The notes below the pieces were generated by a model. It did not search any database. It saw nothing but the letters and a program-made list of their open reading frames with translations, and had not been told where the DNA came from. From NCBI GenBank assembly GCA_964625015.1, contig CAZUZI010000002.1, positions 8,400 to 72,399 on the forward strand: a stretch of 64,000 nucleotides of DNA, given 5' to 3'. The translations under genes were made by a program, and so were the position numbers. The DNA is from UBA5209 sp964625015 (GTDB lineage: Bacteria; Patescibacteriota; Dojkabacteria; SC72). Position 1 is the stretch's first letter. The number at the start of each line of letters is the position of its first letter. Below, one piece after another: positions 53,039 through 62,513 of this stretch.

Positions 53039-53908
53039 ATGTATCTAGGAGCACATGTCTCCTCTGCAGGAGGCGTAGAAAATTCTATAAAGGAGGGGGA
53101 TAAATACGGGATTAATACTATCCAGATTATGCCAACGGCCCCTATGAGATGGGCTACAAAAAAGATTTCTGATGAAAATATTGAGAATTTTGTAAATACT
53201 CTTAAGGGGAGTGTAGTGAAGAAGATATTAATACATGGGATATATTTAACTAATCTTGCAAGAAAAGACAAACAGTTATTTCATCTGGGAAAGATGGGGT
53301 TAGCAGTGTATCTAGATTTTGCTAATAGGGTGTCAGATTTAATTAAAAAGAATGACATCGATGCTGAAATATTAGGTGTGTGTTTTCATCCTGGATCTCA
53401 AAAGGAATTAAACTTTGAAGATAGTATTGAGAGGGTATCATACGGTATGGATTGGGTGTTAGATGAGGTGGGAGGTGATCAATTTTTGTTGATTGAAACC
53501 ACGGCAGGTACGGGTGGGAATTTAGGTAGAACATTCTCTGAGTTAAGAGATATGAGAGATGGTGCAAAGGGAAAGGAGAGGGTTGGTTTTGTACTAGATA
53601 CTCAACATACATTCTCTGCTGGATATGATTGGAATGGTGATATTGATTCTGTAGTTGAGGAGATTGGAGAGACTCTTTCTTTTGAAAGGATTAAGGCTAT
53701 ACACCTCAATGACTCAATGGTTAATATCGGTTCTAACAAGGATAGGCATGCTGATTTAGGTGAAGGGAAACTAGGAGAGCAGACTGTAAGAAATATTCTA
53801 CATAGAGAAGAGTTTAAGGGGATTCCTTTTGTTTTAGAAACACCTTCTCTTAAAAGTCCTAACACTATGATGAAAGAGATAGAAAAGTTAAAAGAACTTG
53901 CAAGCTAA
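53039..53908 (+). CDS. nfo: Endonuclease IV (AP endonuclease)
   Basis: Zinc-dependent base-excision-repair enzyme that cuts at abasic sites. The 289-residue TIM barrel shows GAHVSSAGG, FHPGS, ETTAGTGGNLG (usual E-N-T-A-G), VLDTQHTFSAGYD (cysteine of LDTCH is replaced by Gln), HLNDS and DRHADLGEG; metal ligands are kept. TAAAAT ends 7 bases before the ATG. The stop overlaps the next start by one base (TAATG), so it is co-translated with the helicase-nuclease gene, a DNA-repair pair. Confidence 0.95.
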   Translation: MYLGAHVSSAGGVENSIKEGDKYGINTIQIMPTAPMRWATKKISDENIENFVNTLKGSVVKKILIHGIYLTNLARKDKQLFHLGKMGLAVYLDFANRVSDLIKKNDIDAEILGVCFHPGSQKELNFEDSIERVSYGMDWVLDEVGGDQFLLIETTAGTGGNLGRTFSELRDMRDGAKGKERVGFVLDTQHTFSAGYDWNGDIDSVVEEIGETLSFERIKAIHLNDSMVNIGSNKDRHADLGEGKLGEQTVRNILHREEFKGIPFVLETPSLKSPNTMMKEIEKLKELAS

Positions 53909-56900
53909 TGAATATGAATCTAAATGAGAAACAGAAAGCGGCTGTAGAACACAAAAAGGGTGCACTTCTGATAATTGCAGGTGCAGGTACAGGTAAGACA
54001 GCAGTAATTACACAAAGGATTCTAAATATTATAAAGAAGGGGTGGGCAAAACCAAGCGAAATTCTTGCACTTACTTTTCTTGAGAAAGCAGCAGAAGAGA
54101 TGCAGAGCAGGGTAGATGAAGAGCTTCCTCTTAGTTATGGTGATATGTGGATTTCGACTTTCCATTCGTTCTGTGATCGTATCCTTCGTCAGGAAGGTCA
54201 TTACATTGGTATCGATACTGATTATGTGTTAATGAGTCAGGCAGAGAGTAATATTTTCTTTAGAAGAGCTATATGGGATCTTTCTTTAAAAAGGTTTAAA
54301 CCTTTTGGTAATCCTATGAAGTTTGTAGACAAGATATTAGACCATTTCTCTAGATTGCAGGATGAGGATATCTCTCCAGAGGAGTATCTTGAGTATGCAA
54401 ATGGTCTTGTTCAAAAGAGTGTCGAAGATCAGGAAGAGTACAAGGATATTCTTGAATTAGCTACTGTTTTTGGTGAATATACAAAGTTAAAGATAGAGAA
54501 TAGTAAGTTAGATTTCGGTGATTTAATAATTTTGACTATTAGGCTGTTTAGAGAGAAACCGAATATTTTGAAAAAATACAGAGAGAAGTTTAAATATATT
54601 CTTGTTGACGAGTATCAGGATACAAATCATACACAGAATGTTTTAGTTAATATCCTTTCTGGTTTTGATCCTAAAAAAGATTCTGAGAAGATTGGAAAGA
54701 TAAATCCTAATCTTACAGTTGTGGGGGATGATGACCAGGCAATCTATAAATTTAGAGGTGCTGCTATCTCTAATATCCTACAGTTTAAAAAGTTATACCC
54801 TAGGGCCAAGGAGATTGTTCTTACTGAAAACTACCGCTCTAGACAAGAGATTCTTGATAGTGCGTATACTTTGATTAGGCATAATAATCCGTATAGGTTA
54901 GAGATTACAGAGAAGATAGAGAAGAGACTTCAGGCAAGGGCTGTTTTTGAAAAAGATGAAAATCCAGTACAGCTTCTTCCTACTGAGAATGAGGATAGCG
55001 AGGCACAGGTGATTGCGGAGGAGATATTAAAATTAACTGGTAATGTTGAGGTCTCAGATATTAAACAGACACATAGTTTTGATATACAGGGACAATCCTC
55101 GTTTGTAGAGCTATTACCAGAGAAAAAATATAAATTCAGTGATATTGCGATTTTAGTTAGGGCGAATGCTCATATGGAAGCGATATTGCAGAATCTAAGG
55201 TATAAGGGGATTCCGTATAAACTAGGTGGTTCAAGAGGTTTGTATATGAGAGGTGAGATTAGGAGAATAATTGCATTCCTTAGAGTTCTTGTTGATTACA
55301 AGGATGAGGAGTCTATGTATACTGTTTTAGCAATGAATGAGTGGGGTGTTTCTGCTAGAGAGTTTTTAGAGATAAATATGCTAGCGAAAGAGAAAAATAT
55401 CTCTGTATGGGAAACATTAGAGAATTTTTGTGATTTAAAGATAGGGGATATTGAAGGAGAAGTTCATATTGAAAAAAATAATTTAATAGAAAAGGTACTC
55501 TCCGAGAGTGCGATTACAGGTCTAGAAAAACTCCTTAATATACTTAATGAGTCTATTAAGATGGTTAGGTCAGAGAAGAGTATTGGTGAAATTCTTTACT
55601 ATTTTGTTACAGAGAGTGGATATTTGAATAGTTTCGTTGAGAGTAAAGATCAGTTTAAGGTTAATAATATATCAAAGTTCTTTACTGGAATTTCTGATTA
55701 CGAAAAAAAGAATGTAGGGAGTAATATCTATGAATACGTAGATTTTCTAAACTACAGTATTGATGTTGGAGATAGCCCGCAGGTAGACCAGAGTGATTTG
55801 CCAGAGTATGATGCTGTAAATATCTTGACTGTACATGGGTCAAAGGGTTTGGAATTTCCTGTGGTTTTTCTTGTTAGTCTTGTTACTGGTAGGTTCCCAT
55901 CTCAAAGTAGAAGAGATAAGTTGCCAATTCCTGATGCATTGATAAAAGAATCATTAACAGGTCTTGATGAAAATGAAGAGCACATACAGGAGGAAAGAAG
56001 GCTGTTCTATGTTGGTGCAACAAGGGCGAAGGAGAAGTTGTATCTAACAGCATCTACCTTCTATGGTACTGGTAAGAGGAGGAGTAAGGGTAGTATTTTT
56101 CTCCATGAGATTTTGGATCGTGATGTTACAGAAGATTTAAAACATCCTATTAAATTAACAGATTCCGATGGTTTGTCTTTAGATTTTGTAAATAGCAATG
56201 AAGATATGAATCAACCATTATTAAATATAAGAAATGAAAGATTTAGCTACTCTCAAATAGATGCATATATGCAGTGTCCACTAAAATATTACTACATGTA
56301 TGTATTGAAAATACCTCCAAAACCTAATGCTGCACTGTCTTTTGGTACTACAGTACATAACGCATTAAGAGACTTCTATACACTTCTGAAAAATTCTCAA
56401 GAGGGCTTGGGATTTAGTGATGTTCCATCTAAAGAAGATTTACTCGATGCTTTCGAGAAACACTGGGTAGGGGTTGGCTATCAAAGTAAGAAGCATGAAC
56501 AGCAGAGGAAAGATGCTGGTAAGGAGATGATGGAGAGTTTCTATACAAAGATATTCGATGAAAAGAATAAGCCGTATCTTTTAGAGGAGAAGTTTACTGG
56601 TCATGTTGGAGATAGTTTGTTTGTAGGGAAGATAGATAGAGTTGATGTTGTAGGCATGGATGGTGAGGTCCCAATTGTTGATATTATCGATTACAAAACA
56701 GGTCATGTGAAGAGTGAGAGTGAGATTAGAAGTGATTTGCAATTACCGTTGTATGTACTCTTTTCTCAGATGGCTTACGGTTTTAAAGTTAGGAATGCAA
56801 AGTATATTTTTGTTGAGCATGGCGAAGAGAAGAATGTAGATATATCAACTAAAAAGATAGAGAAAGCTAAAGAGAAATTAGTCGAAGTTATAGAGAAAAT

Positions 56901-56997
56901 AGTGGCTGGTGAATTTAAACCTCCTCGGGGGCATAGCTGTATGTATTGTGAGAGTATGAAGGTTTATGATGATTTGATAGAGAGTACTGTTTTCTAA
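53908..56997 (+). CDS. UvrD/Rep-type helicase fused to a PDDEXK nuclease
   Basis: A 1029-residue protein with an SF1A helicase (Walker A AGAGTGKTA at about 24-32, DEYQDTN Walker B, VVGDDDQAIYKFRGA, LTVHGSKGLEFPVV, VGATRAKEKLYL) followed by a RecB-like nuclease domain (about 780-1020) with GKIDRVD and IIDYKTG and cysteines CPLKY and CMYC. It resembles AddA or the UvrD-nuclease proteins common in CPR and Actinobacteria, and may process double-strand ends or stalled forks. The iron-sulfur cysteine set is incomplete (three seen). Translationally coupled to nfo. Confidence 0.9.
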   Translation: MNMNLNEKQKAAVEHKKGALLIIAGAGTGKTAVITQRILNIIKKGWAKPSEILALTFLEKAAEEMQSRVDEELPLSYGDMWISTFHSFCDRILRQEGHYIGIDTDYVLMSQAESNIFFRRAIWDLSLKRFKPFGNPMKFVDKILDHFSRLQDEDISPEEYLEYANGLVQKSVEDQEEYKDILELATVFGEYTKLKIENSKLDFGDLIILTIRLFREKPNILKKYREKFKYILVDEYQDTNHTQNVLVNILSGFDPKKDSEKIGKINPNLTVVGDDDQAIYKFRGAAISNILQFKKLYPRAKEIVLTENYRSRQEILDSAYTLIRHNNPYRLEITEKIEKRLQARAVFEKDENPVQLLPTENEDSEAQVIAEEILKLTGNVEVSDIKQTHSFDIQGQSSFVELLPEKKYKFSDIAILVRANAHMEAILQNLRYKGIPYKLGGSRGLYMRGEIRRIIAFLRVLVDYKDEESMYTVLAMNEWGVSAREFLEINMLAKEKNISVWETLENFCDLKIGDIEGEVHIEKNNLIEKVLSESAITGLEKLLNILNESIKMVRSEKSIGEILYYFVTESGYLNSFVESKDQFKVNNISKFFTGISDYEKKNVGSNIYEYVDFLNYSIDVGDSPQVDQSDLPEYDAVNILTVHGSKGLEFPVVFLVSLVTGRFPSQSRRDKLPIPDALIKESLTGLDENEEHIQEERRLFYVGATRAKEKLYLTASTFYGTGKRRSKGSIFLHEILDRDVTEDLKHPIKLTDSDGLSLDFVNSNEDMNQPLLNIRNERFSYSQIDAYMQCPLKYYYMYVLKIPPKPNAALSFGTTVHNALRDFYTLLKNSQEGLGFSDVPSKEDLLDAFEKHWVGVGYQSKKHEQQRKDAGKEMMESFYTKIFDEKNKPYLLEEKFTGHVGDSLFVGKIDRVDVVGMDGEVPIVDIIDYKTGHVKSESEIRSDLQLPLYVLFSQMAYGFKVRNAKYIFVEHGEEKNVDISTKKIEKAKEKLVEVIEKIVAGEFKPPRGHSCMYCESMKVYDDLIESTVF

Positions 56998-57027
56998 ATA
57001 GTAATTATTTTGTATAATTGCGAGATT

Positions 57028-57348
57028 ATGATAAATACTGGAAAAATATATGCTCAATCTTTAAGTGATGCACTTCAGGGCCTTGATGATGCTGCTAACG
57101 CAGATAGCGTTGGAGGTATTATGGATTCTGTTATTGCAATCGCTATTCCACTTGCAGCTGTTTCTGTTGTTCTTCTCCTTGTTTTTGCTGCATACAAATT
57201 GATGACAAGTGGTGGAAATCCAGACAAATTGAAAGAGGGGAAAGAGGTTATAACAAATGCTGTAATAGGTTTCTTGTTTGTATTAATGTCTGTTGCAATC
57301 TTACTGTTATTAAGTAATTTGTTTGGTATTGATATAAGTGGAAGGTAA
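57028..57348 (+). CDS. VirB2/TrbC-like pilin protein 1
   Basis: A 106-residue protein with two membrane helices (about 32-60 and 78-98) joined by the short loop MTSGGNPDKLKEGKEVITNA. This layout, also in four further proteins downstream, matches VirB2/TrbC-type conjugative pilins. TATAAT (57013-57018) ends 9 bases before the ATG at 57028; the TTG at 57010 lies inside the promoter and is rejected. It likely heads the pilin gene cluster. Confidence 0.65.
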   Translation: MINTGKIYAQSLSDALQGLDDAANADSVGGIMDSVIAIAIPLAAVSVVLLLVFAAYKLMTSGGNPDKLKEGKEVITNAVIGFLFVLMSVAILLLLSNLFGIDISGR

Positions 57349-57667
57349 TAAAAGAAAAAATATAATACCCTTAGGTGTTACTATTGGTGGTGTTGATTTT
57401 ACTCCTCCTGCAGTGAAAGATGCCTTCTCAACTCCAGACGGAGTAATGGATACTGTTGTGTTTTTGCTTAATACCTTTGTTGGACTTTCTGTCCTCGTTG
57501 CAGTCATTATGATTGTTATCTCTGGATATCTCTTTATTACCGCTGCTGGGAATCCAGATAAGATACAGAGGGCGAGTAGTACAATAACAGCTGCTGTCGT
57601 TGGTATGGTAATAGTATTTCTTGCTAGAGCACTTATTGTTTTCGTTATCGAAAATATACTGCAGTAA
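57338..57667 (+). CDS. VirB2/TrbC-like pilin protein 2
   Basis: A 109-residue protein with the same two-helix layout; loop ITAAGNPDKIQRASSTITAA. The start is uncertain: a GTG at 57338 overlaps the preceding gene by 11 bases, and no ATG is present in the frame before the first helix except MDTVVF at about residue 37. Its strong similarity in the loop to protein 1 suggests tandem duplication. Confidence 0.6.
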   Translation: MEGNKRKNIIPLGVTIGGVDFTPPAVKDAFSTPDGVMDTVVFLLNTFVGLSVLVAVIMIVISGYLFITAAGNPDKIQRASSTITAAVVGMVIVFLARALIVFVIENILQ

Positions 57668-57685
57668 GTTTGTTTAGGTAAATAT

Positions 57686-58702
57686 ATGATATTTGGAGCT
57701 TCCTTTTCTCCTGAGTATTGTGAGTATCTAGGTGTTAAAGATCCTGTACAGATACTTAAATTCGCACATCGAAAACTTTCTATAAAGGATATTCGGTTGG
57801 GTTTAAGATGGAAGACAATAGATAATGGTAACTGTCTATCTCTAGACTACTATCGTAAATATTTAGACTACCTATTTAAGAATAATCTAGATGTTTGTTT
57901 GAATATTGGTCCTGTTAAAGTGTTCAGATGGCCAGAAGAACATATCCCTTCATATTTAGAGAGCAATGTAACAACAAATATTGATAGCGATTCTAAGATT
58001 TCAGAGATATCAAAAGAGTACATTCTAAATCTTCTGTCTCTTTTGGAGAGGGAGTACGGTTCATATATGAATAAAGTTACATTCCAGATAGAGAATGAGG
58101 CATTTAATAGGTTCGGGCATATTCGTGCAAAGATATCTCCTTCTCATGTATTTGATGTTACTCAGATACTTTTTAAGAAATTCCAGAAGAGTAAATTGCT
58201 AATGAATAGCGCAGGTAGAACTAATCTTAGGAAGATTATTAGTCTTTTTAAAAATTTTAGAGAGAGTAAAACAATTAATCCTAAATCTCTAACTCTCGGA
58301 ATAAACTATTACTTTAAATTGCCTCACACTCTTCCGTTTTTTAAAACATTTGATCCGATACAAATATCATACCCATGGGATATGTCTATAAAAGAATTAC
58401 ATAGAAGGAGTGAGGAAGTAGGCTTTAATATAGAGGTAACAGAGGGGCAGTTTGAACCATGGGGTGTACAGGTTACACCGGGCAATTCATATGAGGATTT
58501 TAAATATTTAGTAGAAAGATCGGAAGAGATATTACTTAAGAACGATGAAAGAGCTGTTCTAAGATTGTGGGGAATAGAGGAGTTTGCAAAGAAGTTTTTA
58601 GATGGTACTGCTATCGATGTTCACAGGGAAATTGCCAAAGAGATTAAGTATTGCAATAGTACACAGGATTATAATATAATTAACAAGCTAAATATAAAAT
58701 AA
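57686..58702 (+). CDS. Glycoside hydrolase-like TIM-barrel protein
   Basis: A 338-residue cytoplasmic-looking protein with features of clan-A glycosidases: an N-terminal barrel strand with RLGLRW, the acid/base candidate in FQIENEAFN (E138 after N137) and the nucleophile candidate in IEVTEGQFEPWG (E253). I cannot place it in a numbered family. It lies between pilin-like genes, so it might trim surface glycans during assembly, or be unrelated. No signal peptide is visible. Confidence 0.6.
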   Translation: MIFGASFSPEYCEYLGVKDPVQILKFAHRKLSIKDIRLGLRWKTIDNGNCLSLDYYRKYLDYLFKNNLDVCLNIGPVKVFRWPEEHIPSYLESNVTTNIDSDSKISEISKEYILNLLSLLEREYGSYMNKVTFQIENEAFNRFGHIRAKISPSHVFDVTQILFKKFQKSKLLMNSAGRTNLRKIISLFKNFRESKTINPKSLTLGINYYFKLPHTLPFFKTFDPIQISYPWDMSIKELHRRSEEVGFNIEVTEGQFEPWGVQVTPGNSYEDFKYLVERSEEILLKNDERAVLRLWGIEEFAKKFLDGTAIDVHREIAKEIKYCNSTQDYNIINKLNIK

Positions 58703-58719
58703 TATTAAATACATTCAAA

Positions 58720-59064
58720 ATGAAGAAAACTTTAGCAAAGATCTCTGGTGGAGTATTAGCAGTATCTGCATCTGTAACTCAAGCATTTGCACAGAGTGGT
58801 TTAGATTGGATCGGTAGAGTTAATACAGTAAGTGGAACTTTAGACAACTGGATTGTTGATGTTCTTAACTTCGCAATTGGTATTGCAGCTTTAATTGCTG
58901 TCGTTATGCTTATTGCTGCTGGATATATGTATATTACTGCTGGTGGAGATGAAGGTAAGGTTGGTACTGCAACAAAGACTCTTACATTTGCAATTATTGG
59001 ATTGGTAGTATGTTTTATCGCTGTAATTCTTGTACAGTTTGTTTTAGCAAATGTTTTAAAGTAA
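58720..59064 (+). CDS. VirB2/TrbC-like pilin protein 3
   Basis: A 114-residue protein with a typical signal peptide ending AFAQS, then two membrane helices with loop YITAGGDEGKVGTATKTLTF. The cleavable signal makes it the best candidate for a major pilin of the group. A strong terminator follows 16 bases after the stop, suggesting separate or high expression. Confidence 0.65.
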   Translation: MKKTLAKISGGVLAVSASVTQAFAQSGLDWIGRVNTVSGTLDNWIVDVLNFAIGIAALIAVVMLIAAGYMYITAGGDEGKVGTATKTLTFAIIGLVVCFIAVILVQFVLANVLK

Positions 59065-59080
59065 GTATTTGATATTAACG

Positions 59081-59107
59081 AGGGGCCCGTTGGGCCCTTC
59101 TTTTTTT
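59081..59107 (+). terminator. Intrinsic terminator after pilin protein 3
   Basis: AGGGGCCC-GTT-GGGCCCTT (8 pairs including one G-T) followed by C and seven T. The GC-rich stem in AT-rich DNA makes it the clearest terminator in the window. Confidence 0.88.
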
Positions 59108-59121
59108 AAGGACAAAGAGAT

Positions 59122-59391
59122 ATGGATTTAATAAATAGAATAACAACAGTTTCAAGTGGTAATTTGCCAGAGTTTGTAATATATCTGATTAATCTTGCAA
59201 TAGGATTCTCTGCACTTTTAGCAGTTATCATGGTTATTGTCTCAGGTTTTAAATATATCATTTCTATGGGAGATGAGAAAAAAATCGCAAGTGCTAGCAA
59301 ATCATTAATGTATGCATTAATTGGAATGGTACTAGTATTTATAGCTCCAACTGTTATACAATTTGTACTAGATAACTTTTTGGGTAAATAA
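59122..59391 (+). CDS. VirB2/TrbC-like pilin protein 4
   Basis: An 89-residue protein with two membrane helices and loop YIISMGDEKKIASASKSLMYA. It has no signal peptide. Its stop overlaps the next start by one base (TAATG). Confidence 0.62.
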   Translation: MDLINRITTVSSGNLPEFVIYLINLAIGFSALLAVIMVIVSGFKYIISMGDEKKIASASKSLMYALIGMVLVFIAPTVIQFVLDNFLGK

Positions 59392-59702
59392 TGGTGATAG
59401 AGAAACTTGTATTAAATGTTAGTCATATAATTGCATCTCCTGTTTATGCACAGGCCCAACCTCCTAGAATAGAAGAACTCGCTAATACTTTTGAAGGTCT
59501 TTTTCAATGGATATTTCCTATCGGTGCAGTAATTGCAGTTGCGATGATTATATACGGCGGATATATGTGGATTGTATCTGCAGGTGATCCTGCAAGGAAA
59601 CAGGTTGCACAAGGTACTCTTACATGGGCTGTTCTTGGTCTTGTATTTCTTTTCTTAATAGGGGCATTGTTACAAGTTTTACTTGAGTTTGTTATTGAGT
59701 AA
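59391..59702 (+). CDS. VirB2/TrbC-like pilin protein 5
   Basis: A 103-residue protein with a possible signal (ending VYAQAQ), two membrane helices and loop WIVSAGDPARKQVAQGTLTWA. Translationally coupled to protein 4. The G-(D/N)-(P/E) loop common to all five is the family mark. Confidence 0.62.
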   Translation: MVIEKLVLNVSHIIASPVYAQAQPPRIEELANTFEGLFQWIFPIGAVIAVAMIIYGGYMWIVSAGDPARKQVAQGTLTWAVLGLVFLFLIGALLQVLLEFVIE

Positions 59703-59735
59703 TTCCCTCTGTCGTGTAGCGTGGTATAATCTCTT

Positions 59736-61577
59736 ATGCGTTATACTGTCCAACAATTTATATCTACAATTCTATTAATTTCCCTCCTATATACAACCTT
59801 TTTAGTAGGTCTGTCTCCTGTATATTCTGTAACTGCAGACGACCTAGAGAGTGAGATAAACAGGAAGCAAGAAGAATTAAGTAAAAACAAGAGTACCCTC
59901 TCTGCAATTGAGAAGAGGATAAAGGAGATTAGTGGTAGTAGTTACTCTCTTACAGAAAAGATAAATCTTTTAAATGCAGAGATTACAAAACTTCAGAGTG
60001 ATATTGAAACAAAAAATAAAGAAATAGAGGAGAAACAGAAATTACTTGAGTTAAAGAAGAGTTCATTTGATATGGTTTCTACACAGTTATATATGGAAAC
60101 AAGACAGAACAGTGCACAGATGTTTTTTTCATTTGGGAATTTAGATAATCTGTTGCAGAATCTTTTCGTTAAAAAGAATGCAATCTCTATACTTAGAGAA
60201 GATATAGAGAAGATAAATGGGGAGTTTACATCTTTAAGTCAGATTAAGGAGGATTTAGATAAGCAGAAGAAAGATTTAGATGATTCATATGCGTTAGTAC
60301 AAGCAGAAAAGGTTAAATTACAAAAAGAATTGAGTGCACAGTTGGCTGCTAAGAAAAGTGTAACTAGTCGAATAAGTAGTTTAACATCTAGTCTATCAAG
60401 CCTTCAAAAAGAATTGCTATATAGCAGATTAGGTGGAACACACGTAAATCCCGCATCTGTTCCGAGTGGTGGAGATCATTGGGGAAGTCTACTCGGTTTT
60501 AATGAGGTCGCTCCTATAGGATCATTCGCCGTTTTTTCAATCGGTGCATATACGAATAGAGAAGGTTTGAGCCAATGGGGTGCGAAAGCAAGGGCCGAGG
60601 CAGGGCAAAATTATCAACAGATATTAAATGCGTATTATCCGTATGCAAATATTGCGAATGACTCTACAAATAAGATAACGATAAATGTTCTTTTCTGTGA
60701 TCCTGGATATTCTTGTCGCGAATGTATGAACCCTAAAATATCGTCTTATGATTTAGAAACAGATTACCTTTATCGACTTGGAGAAATGCCTGAAAATTTT
60801 GGAACTGAAGCTTTGAAAGCTCAAGCAATTGCAGCAAGAACATATGTATTGAATGCAACAAATTATGGAACAAATACCGTAAGAGGAGATGAGTGTGGGC
60901 AGGTTATCGCAGGGCAAAAAACTGGTTCTTGGAAAAGTGCTGTAGATGCCACTCGTGGGGTTGTGATGAAAAAAAACGGTAGCGTTTTTTCATCTCAATA
61001 TGCAGCAATTAATGGAGGATGGGTGAGAAATGGCGTAAATTGGGATACTGTAGACAAGGTTGGAGATGTAGATGGAAATTGGGTGAGTAGAGCATGGGAT
61101 ACATTAACACAAACTGGAAAAGTAGGTACATATTATTGGTTCTATAAGAGCTGGTACAGAAGTGGGTATTCGGTAGGGTCTTCTATTAGTGCTTCTAGCT
61201 GTAATCGAACACCTTGGTTATCACCTCAAGAAATGGCAGATATTGTTAACGCAGCATCAAGATTACAAGACCTAGGCGCTACTGATAAATATGCAGATTC
61301 AAGAATTGTTCCAATTTATGATAGCTGTCATTCTCAAGGATCTCCATATTCATATATTGAAATGAAAAATGCATCATCTTCGAAATTCACAAAAGTTGTT
61401 TCTGCTACTACAGTAAATGGAAATGGTACTACATCAAAGATCATTTTTAGAAATGAAGATGGGAGAGTTATTGAAATTGAAGGTGGCTTCTTTAAGCTTG
61501 CATTCAATCTTCGTGCACCTGGATATTTGCGAATACCTCAAAACAATTTCTTACATATAAATATACATAAGAAGTAA
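59736..61577 (+). CDS. SpoIID-domain protein with N-terminal coiled coil
   Basis: A 613-residue exported protein: signal-like helix (about 10-32), long coiled coil (about 38-225) like EnvC/PcsB wall-hydrolase regulators, and a SpoIID/LytB domain with GLSQWGAKARAEAG and EALKAQAIAARTYVL. SpoIID enzymes remove stem-less glycan chains as lytic transglycosylases, so a role in wall remodelling during division or pilus passage is likely. TATAAT (59725-59730, preceded by TGG) ends only 5 bases before the ATG. Confidence 0.87.
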   Translation: MRYTVQQFISTILLISLLYTTFLVGLSPVYSVTADDLESEINRKQEELSKNKSTLSAIEKRIKEISGSSYSLTEKINLLNAEITKLQSDIETKNKEIEEKQKLLELKKSSFDMVSTQLYMETRQNSAQMFFSFGNLDNLLQNLFVKKNAISILREDIEKINGEFTSLSQIKEDLDKQKKDLDDSYALVQAEKVKLQKELSAQLAAKKSVTSRISSLTSSLSSLQKELLYSRLGGTHVNPASVPSGGDHWGSLLGFNEVAPIGSFAVFSIGAYTNREGLSQWGAKARAEAGQNYQQILNAYYPYANIANDSTNKITINVLFCDPGYSCRECMNPKISSYDLETDYLYRLGEMPENFGTEALKAQAIAARTYVLNATNYGTNTVRGDECGQVIAGQKTGSWKSAVDATRGVVMKKNGSVFSSQYAAINGGWVRNGVNWDTVDKVGDVDGNWVSRAWDTLTQTGKVGTYYWFYKSWYRSGYSVGSSISASSCNRTPWLSPQEMADIVNAASRLQDLGATDKYADSRIVPIYDSCHSQGSPYSYIEMKNASSSKFTKVVSATTVNGNGTTSKIIFRNEDGRVIEIEGGFFKLAFNLRAPGYLRIPQNNFLHINIHKK

Positions 61578-61617
61578 ATATATTGTTCTCAAGCCCCTTT
61601 TCTGTTATGCTTTTTGT

Positions 61618-62250
61618 ATGGAGAAAGAAGGTAGAAATATTCCAAAAAAGTTTCTTAAGGTGGATAAATCTTTTGTAGATAGGGTATATTCTGAACAAGG
61701 GAAAGTTCGTTTCTCTGGGTTCTCTGCGTTTCCTAAAAAAGTTAGCTTCCATGGAAGAGATAAAGATGAGGAGATTGTATTTGTAGTTAGAAGACACTGG
61801 GTCGCATACCTTCCAGACTTTTTAATAGTACTACTTGTACTTGCATTACCACTTTTCTTCCTTTCTTTTTCGTCTATATTTCCAATATTAGGAACTACCG
61901 TACTGTATTTAGGTGTCTTTGTTCTCTCTGTCGGTATAGCTTGTACACTCTTAATTACTACTTTTCTTAAATGGTATTACACATTACATATTGTTACAGA
62001 TCAAAGGATTGTTGTTATAAAAATGGATAACGCCTTTTACCATTCATTTTCTGAAGCTCAATTAGAAAAAATAGAGGATATTACACATCAACAAGTTGGT
62101 GTATTAGGCACACTTTTTGACGTAGGGAGTTTAGATATTGATACTGCGGGCCATGGAGTAGATTTTAAATTAAGTATGCTTCCTCAGCCTAGAGAGATGC
62201 AAGATATATTAAATGATCTGCTTGAAATTAAGCAGAAAGGAGGTATTTAG
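61618..62250 (+). CDS. Membrane protein with bacterial PH (bPH2) domain
   Basis: A 210-residue protein with two membrane helices (about 60-83 and 90-115) and a C-terminal PH-like domain: YTLHIVTDQRIVVIKMD, LEKIEDITHQQVGVLGTLFDVGSLDI. This is the YdbS/YdbT-type plan; function unknown, perhaps membrane stress. TATGCT lies 6 bases before the ATG. The last codons contain the Shine-Dalgarno site of the next gene. Confidence 0.75.
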   Translation: MEKEGRNIPKKFLKVDKSFVDRVYSEQGKVRFSGFSAFPKKVSFHGRDKDEEIVFVVRRHWVAYLPDFLIVLLVLALPLFFLSFSSIFPILGTTVLYLGVFVLSVGIACTLLITTFLKWYYTLHIVTDQRIVVIKMDNAFYHSFSEAQLEKIEDITHQQVGVLGTLFDVGSLDIDTAGHGVDFKLSMLPQPREMQDILNDLLEIKQKGGI

Positions 62251-62251
62251 T

Positions 62252-62509
62252 ATGGAAGATATATACATGAATCTTTTTACATCTTCATCTATATTTACTC
62301 TTAATTTAGGAGATATACTTAAGTTTCCTTTAATTATTCTCTTAATTGCAAATATATTTTACTCATTAATGCTTGTTCTTAAGGTAAAGATACTTTCTGA
62401 TACTGTAGATTCTTATGGTAATGGGAGGATAAAGATACTTGTATATCTAAATCTTGTGATTTCAGTATTAATGGGGTTAATCGCCACTATTCTAATTCTT
62501 TTAGGGTAA
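62252..62509 (+). CDS. Small two-helix membrane protein
   Basis: An 85-residue protein with two membrane helices. AAAGGAGGT stands 7 bases before the ATG, one of the few good Shine-Dalgarno sites, and lies inside the end of the PH-domain gene. The longer frame to 62213 is therefore rejected. Function unknown. Confidence 0.65.
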   Translation: MEDIYMNLFTSSSIFTLNLGDILKFPLIILLIANIFYSLMLVLKVKILSDTVDSYGNGRIKILVYLNLVISVLMGLIATILILLG

Positions 62510-62513
62510 TTAA

